Of a DNA stretch of 19,798 nt, positions 15,485 through 19,798 are shown one piece after another. The notes beneath the pieces are model-generated. The model searched no databases, was not told where the DNA came from, and worked only from the letters and a program-made list of their open reading frames with translations. A program made the position numbers and the translations under genes. Position 1 is the stretch's first letter. Every line of letters begins with the position of its first letter. Source of the DNA: Contendibacter sp031732755. Lineage in GTDB: Bacteria > Pseudomonadota > Gammaproteobacteria > Competibacterales > Competibacteraceae. The stretch covers positions 1 to 19,798 of the forward strand of contig JAVMKI010000043.1 in the NCBI GenBank assembly GCA_031732755.1, in the 5' to 3' direction.

Positions 15485-15530
15485 CCGCGCTGGGCGCGGG
15501 ATACGTGACCGGACCCGCGAACCAACGCGG
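15485..15530. repeat. Two adjacent small hairpins after metY
   Basis: CCGCGC (15485-15490) pairs with GCGCGG (15494-15499) around a TGG loop. CCGCG (15515-15519) pairs with CGCGG (15526-15530) around AACCAA. The first follows a CCCCTCCCCTTACCCTCT tract of the kind often seen in dispersed proteobacterial intergenic palindromes. No T-run follows. They may reduce read-through from metY into the nuclease gene. Confidence 0.35.
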
Positions 15531-15571
15531 ATAGGGATCGTCGGAACGGCGAACTGGCCGCGGAAACCTCC

Positions 15572-16165
15572 GTGAAACAAGACCTGCTGAAACTGTTGCA
15601 ACAAACGCTGCGCGGCGAACTGAACCGAACCCGTCGTCGCAAAAATCGCTCGCCCTGGGTGATCGGCGGACTGACGGTAGCCATCGTTGCCCTCAGCTAC
15701 ATTCTGCATGAACCCAAGGTTCCGTCCTCGGCGCTGGGCCGAGGCGTGGAACTGGTTTGCAGCGTCAAGTCGGTCTACGACGGCGATACCCTGACCGCCA
15801 GTTGTCCAGATGGCGAGGTCAAAGTCCGGGTCTTCGGCATCGACGCCCCGGAAATGGGCCAGGAACCGTGGGGAGAACGTTCCCGCGAAGCGTTCCGTGG
15901 TCTGTTGCCCCGGCGCGACGCGATCCGGCTGCGGGTGATGGATCAGGACCGCTATGGTCGGGTCGTCGCCCAAGTCTTCGTCGGCGAACGCGACACCGGA
16001 TTGGAAATGGTCCGGCAAGGGCGCGCGGTGGTGTATGAGCAGTACAACGACTCGGCGGTCTATCGACAGGTCCAGGCCGAAGCGCAACAGGCCCGACGCG
16101 GCATTTGGGAAAAGCCCGGTGGCCAGCAGAATCCCGCGGCCTGGCGGCGATTGAACCCGCGCTAA
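15572..16165 (+). CDS. Membrane-anchored thermonuclease-like (SNase-fold) protein
   Basis: The 197-residue protein has a basic N-terminal segment (LNRTRRRKNR, 17-26), one transmembrane helix (about 28-45) and then a staphylococcal-nuclease domain (about 58-180), probably exposed to the periplasm. Equivalents of the SNase catalytic and Ca2+ residues are in place: D70 and D72 in YDGDTL, R86, D91 and E94 in RVFGIDAPE, and R130 in DRYGR. Cys63 and Cys78 bracket the first hairpin. It should cleave DNA or RNA with Ca2+, although some relatives are inactive. The start is GTG at 15572; the upstream ribosome site is poor, and no in-frame ATG alternative precedes the helix. The stop codon lies within the first copy of a 15-bp tandem repeat. 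The neighbouring MCE operon is unrelated in function as far as can be seen. Confidence 0.82.
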   Translation: MKQDLLKLLQQTLRGELNRTRRRKNRSPWVIGGLTVAIVALSYILHEPKVPSSALGRGVELVCSVKSVYDGDTLTASCPDGEVKVRVFGIDAPEMGQEPWGERSREAFRGLLPRRDAIRLRVMDQDRYGRVVAQVFVGERDTGLEMVRQGRAVVYEQYNDSAVYRQVQAEAQQARRGIWEKPGGQQNPAAWRRLNPR

Positions 16166-16190
16166 GGCTCATCCAGCTAAGGCTCATCCA
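16161..16190. repeat. Perfect 15-bp tandem duplication
   Basis: GCTAAGGCTCATCCA occurs at 16161-16175 and again, unchanged, at 16176-16190. The first copy contains the TAA stop (16163-16165) of the nuclease-like gene, and the second copy ends 12 bp before the mlaE start. A recent slippage or duplication event in the intergenic leader is the simplest explanation. Confidence 0.9.
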
Positions 16191-16202
16191 ACTGGTGATT
16201 CC

Positions 16203-17345
16203 ATGGTCGCGCCGCTCGTTCCATCCATCGTCCACCGCGCCGTGATTCGGGTGGAAGGAGAGCAATGCCGTTGCGAAGGCGACTGGACGCTGGACGGTAT
16301 CGAGGCGCTGGATGCGCAACTGCGCCGCATCCGCTGGCCAGCGGGCGAAGTGCGGTTGGACGGCTCCGACATCCAGACCATCGACACGACCGGCGCGTTG
16401 CGGTTGCTGGACATCGTCGCCGAACTGGAACAAACCGGCCACTCGGTTCGCCTGATCCATCTGCGGGCGGAACATCAGGCCTTGCTAGATCTCGTGCGGG
16501 AACGTCGCGCCAGCGCCGGAGCGGCTCCGCCCCCCCTCGCGGCCCAAGGCGCGTTGGAACGGCTGGGTCGCCAAGTCGAGTCGTCCATCCGCCACACCGT
16601 CGAGTTTCTGGCCTTCACCGGCGAAGCGGCGGTGGCGTTGGGACGGCTGGCGGTGCATCCTAGTCGGTTTCGTTGGCAAGCGTTGTTCGGCAACATGGAA
16701 ACCGCCGGCGTCCACGCGCTGCCCATCATTGCGCTACTATCGTTCATGATGGGTGTGGTGATCGCCTATCAGGGCGGGCAGCAACTCAAGTTTTATGGCG
16801 CGAACATCTTCATTGTCGAGTTGGTGTCGTTGACCATGTTGCGCGAACTGGCGCCGTTGATCACCGCCATCATCGTCGCTGGTCGCACCGGCTCATCCTA
16901 CACCGCTCAGATCGGCACGATGCAAATCACCGAGGAAGTGGACGCGCTGCGCACCATCGGCATTCCCCCCATGGACTTGTTGGTTTTGCCCAAGCTGCTG
17001 GCGCTGATCGTCGTCCTTCCGCTGCTGACGGTATTCGCCGACGCCTTGAGCGTGTTTGGCGGCATGGCAATGGCGCAAACCATGCTGGACGTGAGCTTCA
17101 GCGACTTTCTCGACCGTTTCCCACGCGTGGTGACACCGATCTCGTTCCTGCTAGGCATCGGCAAAGCGCCGGTGTTCGCCGCCATCATCGCCCTGGTGGG
17201 CTGCTATCAGGGTTTTCAAGCGCGCGGTGGGGCCGACAGCGTCGGTCGGCGCACCACGGTCAGCGTGGTGCAATCCATTTTTCTGGTGATCGCGGCCGAC
17301 GCCTTGTTCTCGATTGTCCTGGGGAGGGTAGGATTGTGGCGCTGA
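16203..17345 (+). CDS. mlaE: MlaE-type lipid transporter permease with N-terminal STAS domain
   Basis: The 380-residue protein joins an N-terminal STAS/MlaB-like domain (about 12-100) to the MlaE permease (about 125-378). The STAS part shows VRLDGSDIQTIDTTGALRLL, with D61-T62-T63 at the usual regulatory position. The permease has family blocks LSFMMGVVIAYQGGQQL, LRELAPLITAIIVAGRTGSS (213-232) and QITEEVDALRTIGIPPMDLL, then several membrane spans. In E. coli the STAS protein MlaB is a separate subunit; here it is fused. MlaE-type permeases form the inner-membrane core that moves phospholipid between the inner membrane and an MCE protein. The ATG at 16203 has only a weak ribosome site. The stop overlaps the ATPase start by 10 nt, so the four following genes form one operon. 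Direction of transport is not deducible. Confidence 0.92.
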   Translation: MVAPLVPSIVHRAVIRVEGEQCRCEGDWTLDGIEALDAQLRRIRWPAGEVRLDGSDIQTIDTTGALRLLDIVAELEQTGHSVRLIHLRAEHQALLDLVRERRASAGAAPPPLAAQGALERLGRQVESSIRHTVEFLAFTGEAAVALGRLAVHPSRFRWQALFGNMETAGVHALPIIALLSFMMGVVIAYQGGQQLKFYGANIFIVELVSLTMLRELAPLITAIIVAGRTGSSYTAQIGTMQITEEVDALRTIGIPPMDLLVLPKLLALIVVLPLLTVFADALSVFGGMAMAQTMLDVSFSDFLDRFPRVVTPISFLLGIGKAPVFAAIIALVGCYQGFQARGGADSVGRRTTVSVVQSIFLVIAADALFSIVLGRVGLWR

Positions 17346-18130
17346 GCGCGCCGCCAGCCGATCCCGTAATCACGGTGCGCGGCCTGCGTACCCAGTTCGG
17401 CGCAACGGTCATTCATGAAAACTTGGATCTCGCGATCCAGCACGGCGAGATCGTCGCCTTGGTCGGCGGCAGCGGCTCCGGTAAAACGACCCTGCTGCGG
17501 GCGATCATCATGCTGTTGCGGCCGACGGCGGGCTCCATCGAGCTCTTTGGTCAGGAGATCGTTGGCATCGGCGAGACCGCCGCGTTTCGGTTGCGTCGGC
17601 GGTTCGGGATGCTGTTTCAGCAGGGGGCGCTGTTCAGTTCGCTGACCGTGCGCGAGAACGTGGCGGTGCCGCTGCGCGAGCATACCCGACTATCCGCGCG
17701 ACGGATCAGGGACATCGCCGATCTCAAAATCGCGTTGGCGGGACTGCCGGCGGTGGCTGGAAATAAGTTGCCGCGCGAACTGAGCGGCGGCATGTTGAAG
17801 CGGGCGGCGCTGGCGCGGGCGCTGGCACTGGATCCGGCGCTGCTGTTCCTGGACGAACCGACCGCCGGACTGGACCCGGTCAGCGCCGGGGCGTTCGACG
17901 AACTGGTGGCGCAGCTCAAGGAATCCTTGGGATTGACGGTGGTGATGGTGACCCACGATCTGGATACCCTGTGGAGCGCCACCGACCGAGTGGCGTTTCT
18001 AGGCGAGCAGCGGGTCATCGGTTACGCGCCGATGCGCGAATTGACCCAAGCGGAGCATCCGCTGATCCGGGCCTATTTCGAGGGACCGCGCGGCCGCGCG
18101 GCGCGGGAGCAAGCGTGCAAAGCAAAGTAA
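17336..18130 (+). CDS. mlaF: MlaF-type ABC transporter ATPase
   Basis: The 264-residue cytoplasmic ATPase powers the MCE lipid transporter. All ABC motifs are intact: Walker A GGSGSGKT (44-51), Q-loop Q95 in LFQQGALFS, signature LSGGM (149-153), Walker B LLFLDEP (169-175) with E174, and H-loop H207 in VTHDLD. FQQGALFSSLTV is the MlaF/Ttg2A-style Q-loop context. The frame is open far upstream inside mlaE, but the GTG at 17336-17338 has GGGAGGG about 7 nt upstream and gives ALSAPPADPVITVRGL, the normal beginning. It overlaps mlaE by 10 nt and the following MCE gene by 16 nt, indicating tight translational coupling and likely fixed subunit ratios. Confidence 0.93.
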   Translation: MALSAPPADPVITVRGLRTQFGATVIHENLDLAIQHGEIVALVGGSGSGKTTLLRAIIMLLRPTAGSIELFGQEIVGIGETAAFRLRRRFGMLFQQGALFSSLTVRENVAVPLREHTRLSARRIRDIADLKIALAGLPAVAGNKLPRELSGGMLKRAALARALALDPALLFLDEPTAGLDPVSAGAFDELVAQLKESLGLTVVMVTHDLDTLWSATDRVAFLGEQRVIGYAPMRELTQAEHPLIRAYFEGPRGRAAREQACKAK

Positions 18131-19101
18131 ATTACGCCCTGGCGGGCCTATTCGTGGTGCTGCTGGGTTCGGGGTTGCTGGGCGCGACGTTCTGGCTGAC
18201 GCTGGGCGGCGAGACCAAGACCTACGACCGCTACCGAGTGTATTTCCGGGAATCGGTGGCGGGCCTGAATCCCAAGGCGACCGTGCGCTATCGCGGCGTC
18301 CAGGTTGGACAGGTGGAATCCATTCAGTTGGATCGAAATAGTCCCGATCAGGTCGATGTGGTGCTGGATATCGAACGCGGTGTCCCCATTCGTCGCGACA
18401 CCATCGCCACCCTTTCCACCCGGGGATTGACCGGAGTGGCGGCGGTGGAACTCAGCGGCGGCGGTCAATCGCTGCCGTTGGAAAAGGATGCCGATCAGGA
18501 ATTGCCGGTGATTCAGGCCGGCCCATCGCTGGTGGCGCGGCTGGACGACGCCTTCAACAATATTTTGAGCAATGTCAACAGTCTGACGAACCGGCTAGAA
18601 CGATTGCTGGGCGACGACAACCAAATCGCCTTGACCCAAACCCTGCAACATCTCGATACGATCACTGGCGCTATCGCCGACCGCGGCGATAGCATCCGCC
18701 AAACCTTGACGAACGTGGAAACCATCACCGGCGCGCTGGCGGGACGCGCGGAACGGCTGGGTAAAGCACTGGATCGGCTGACGGTGGCGCTGGAAGGCGC
18801 GGATGACCTGAGTCATCAGGTCCGCGCGACACTCAGCGACATTCAGGCTGGCGCTCGTTCCGTACGGAAAACGGCGGATACCTTTAACCAGACCAGTCTG
18901 AACCTGAGCGGCATGGCCAAGGAGGGACAGCGAGAATTGCAGCGGCTTGGGCAAACCACCGTGCCGGAGTTGAACGAATTGCTGGCGCGGATCGGCGAGA
19001 TGGTGACCACCCTGCGGCAACTGGCCGAATTGCTGGAACAGAATCCTCGCGCCCTGCTGCTGGGCAAGCCCAGCGGTCGACCAGGGCCGGGGGAAGAATA
19101 A
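18115..19101 (+). CDS. MlaD/PqiB-type MCE-domain protein with long helical C-terminus
   Basis: The 328-residue protein has a single N-terminal transmembrane helix (about 7-30), one MCE domain (about 38-115, with YFRESVAGLNPKATVRYRGVQVGQV beginning inside residues 43-67) and a long polar tail. The tail (about 140-310) is rich in heptad-like Leu, Ile and Val with many Asn, Thr and Gln, and reads as extended amphipathic helix. E. coli MlaD is only 183 residues; the extra length recalls PqiB or mycobacterial Mce proteins, whose helices form a periplasmic needle. It should hexamerise on the permease and carry lipid across the periplasm (family knowledge plus inference). GTG at 18115 with GGGAG 5 nt upstream; it overlaps mlaF by 16 nt. 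The name mlaD is avoided because of the architecture. A soluble MlaC-type carrier gene is absent. Confidence 0.9.
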   Translation: MQSKVNYALAGLFVVLLGSGLLGATFWLTLGGETKTYDRYRVYFRESVAGLNPKATVRYRGVQVGQVESIQLDRNSPDQVDVVLDIERGVPIRRDTIATLSTRGLTGVAAVELSGGGQSLPLEKDADQELPVIQAGPSLVARLDDAFNNILSNVNSLTNRLERLLGDDNQIALTQTLQHLDTITGAIADRGDSIRQTLTNVETITGALAGRAERLGKALDRLTVALEGADDLSHQVRATLSDIQAGARSVRKTADTFNQTSLNLSGMAKEGQRELQRLGQTTVPELNELLARIGEMVTTLRQLAELLEQNPRALLLGKPSGRPGPGEE

Positions 19102-19105
19102 ATCG

Positions 19106-19153
19106 ATGAGCGCGAACAGCGAACCGGAGGGTAAGGAAGGTGCGGAAAAATAA
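19106..19153 (+). CDS. Possible 15-codon coupling peptide
   Basis: An ATG at 19106, 4 bp after the MCE gene stop, opens MSANSEPEGKEGAEK and a TAA at 19151-19153. The frame overlaps the lipoprotein GTG (19140) by 14 nt. A purine-rich GGGGGAAG lies about 8-11 nt upstream. Codons are ordinary. It may serve translational coupling, or be chance; there is no independent evidence of expression. Confidence 0.2.
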   Translation: MSANSEPEGKEGAEK

Positions 19154-19745
19154 AGCGTTGTTGGGGGGAATAACGCTGGCGCTGCTGGCGCTGGGGGGAT
19201 GCACGCTACCGCAGGATCAATCGCCGCCGGCGCAAAGCTACTTGTTGGAGGTGGGAACCTTCGCGCCGATGCCAGCCCACCGCATCAGCGGCAAAACGCT
19301 ACTGGTGGCACCACCCAAGGCGGCGCCGGGATTCGACTCCAACCGCATCGCCTACACCCGGCAACCGCCGAAGCTGGACTACTACAAGGACAGCGTGTGG
19401 AGCGATGCGCCAGCCAAAATGTTGCTGCCGATCCTGGTGCGCGCTTTCGAGGCGACGGGCGCGTTCAGGGCGGTGGTGTCACCGCCCGCGCCGGGGCTGG
19501 CCAATCTGCGGGTGGATGTGGACGTGATCCGGCTACAACAGGAATTCATGACTCAGCCCAGCCGGGTACGGCTGATGGCCCGAATCAAGATCGTGGACTT
19601 GAAGAGCGGGCATGTGCTGGGCACGCAGGTGTTCGAAGCGGTGGAACCGGCGCCCAGCGAGGATGCTAATGGCGCGGCCAGGGCAGCCAACGCGGCGGTG
19701 CAAAAGGTATTGGATCAAATGGTGCGGTTCACCTTGCGGTACTAG
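19140..19745 (+). CDS. ABC-type transport auxiliary lipoprotein (PqiC/LCE-like)
   Basis: The 201-residue protein begins with a lipoprotein signal: charged MRKNK, a hydrophobic stretch and lipobox LGGC with Cys21 as the acylated residue. Residue 22 is Thr, not Asp, consistent with outer-membrane sorting. The mature part has the ABC_trans_aux/PqiC fold cues: YLLEVG, KTLLVAPPKAAPGFDSNRIAY, a DYYKDSVWSDAPAKML block and an AANAAVQKVLDQMVRF C-terminal helix. Such lipoproteins accompany single-MCE-domain transporters and are thought to receive or dock the MCE needle at the outer membrane. Start is GTG at 19140 with AAGGA only 2-3 nt upstream, unusually close; coupling to the preceding mini-frame may help. 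The stop TAG (19743-19745) coincides with the edge of an IS-like end, so the native C-terminus may be altered by a few residues. Confidence 0.88.
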   Translation: MRKNKALLGGITLALLALGGCTLPQDQSPPAQSYLLEVGTFAPMPAHRISGKTLLVAPPKAAPGFDSNRIAYTRQPPKLDYYKDSVWSDAPAKMLLPILVRAFEATGAFRAVVSPPAPGLANLRVDVDVIRLQQEFMTQPSRVRLMARIKIVDLKSGHVLGTQVFEAVEPAPSEDANGAARAANAAVQKVLDQMVRFTLRY

Positions 19746-19798
19746 GGCGTGTCGTCAGTGAAGCCATATGGCGGAGGCGGCGAGATGAACTGCGGCGA
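19746..19798 (-). mobile_element. End of an IS5-like insertion sequence, cut by the window edge
   Basis: Directly after the lipoprotein stop the sequence reads GGGCGTGTCGTCAGTG (from 19745/19746). This resembles terminal inverted repeats of IS5-family elements that insert at TA. Inside it, in the expected inward orientation, lies the C-terminus of a transposase (19755-19798, minus). Only one end is visible, so target duplication and completeness cannot be judged. Confidence 0.55.
19755..19798 (-). CDS. C-terminus of an IS5-type transposase (partial)
   Basis: The minus strand from 19798 reads AAVHLAASAIWLH and then TGA at 19755-19757. The pattern of a C-terminal AFVHLAAxxxWL helix is what I associate with IS5-family DDE transposases. 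Only 14 codons are in the window. Family assignment depends on this short motif plus the adjacent inverted-repeat-like end. Confidence 0.5.
   Translation of the reverse strand, partial: AAVHLAASAIWLH

Noticed and set aside
15819..16475. 218-codon minus-strand frame over the nuclease/mlaE junction
   Set aside because: Shadow frame; its repeated WMSLS peptide only reflects the 15-bp tandem duplication.
16673..17335. Upstream extension of the mlaF frame inside mlaE
   Set aside because: Out of frame with the well-conserved permease and lacking motifs; the GTG at 17336 has a strong ribosome site.

Overview
The window is GC-rich and densely packed. Most genes overlap or sit a few bases apart, and several use GTG or TTG starts. 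Every recognisable protein is closest in type to Gammaproteobacteria: E. coli-like LysS, YejB/YejE, YnbA/YnbB/YnbC, and a thiL-pgpA neighbourhood. I infer a high-GC environmental gammaproteobacterium, perhaps near Chromatiales or Competibacteraceae; the exact lineage is a guess. IS-type remnants lie at both edges.

Layout. 1-420: a terminator from an upstream gene and the C-terminal remnant of an IS1-like transposase. 416-3486: divergent dgt (dNTP triphosphohydrolase) and lysS. 3487-3938: a 53-residue zinc-ribbon-like protein and AT-rich promoter DNA. 3939-6089: yejB-yejE peptide-importer permeases on the minus strand, without yejA or yejF. 6090-6466: no supported gene. 6467-7934: a divergent pair, a PfkB sugar kinase and a hotdog thioesterase, around a perfect inverted repeat. 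8046-11957: a tight cassette ynbC-ynbA-ynbB plus a PlsC-type acyltransferase. 12015-14133: a small membrane protein, thiL and pgpA. 14189-15463: metY-type sulfhydrylase. 15572-16165: a membrane-anchored thermonuclease-like protein. 16203-19745: a four-gene MCE/Mla-type lipid transporter operon. 19746-19798: the end of an IS5-like element running out of the window.

Two lipid systems stand out. The ynb-type cassette encodes a fused alpha/beta hydrolase-methyltransferase, a CDP-alcohol phosphatidyltransferase, a CdsA-like cytidylyltransferase and an acyltransferase. These are the parts expected of a dedicated, poorly characterised membrane-lipid pathway. The phosphatidyltransferase carries Asn at two of the four normally invariant Asp positions. 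The MCE operon (permease with fused STAS domain, ATPase, single-MCE-domain protein with a long helical tail, outer-membrane-type lipoprotein) looks like a complete trans-envelope lipid transporter of PqiB/Mce style. pgpA in between also belongs to phospholipid metabolism.

Limits: all assignments come from reading translated sequence and remembered family features. No alignment or database search was run.
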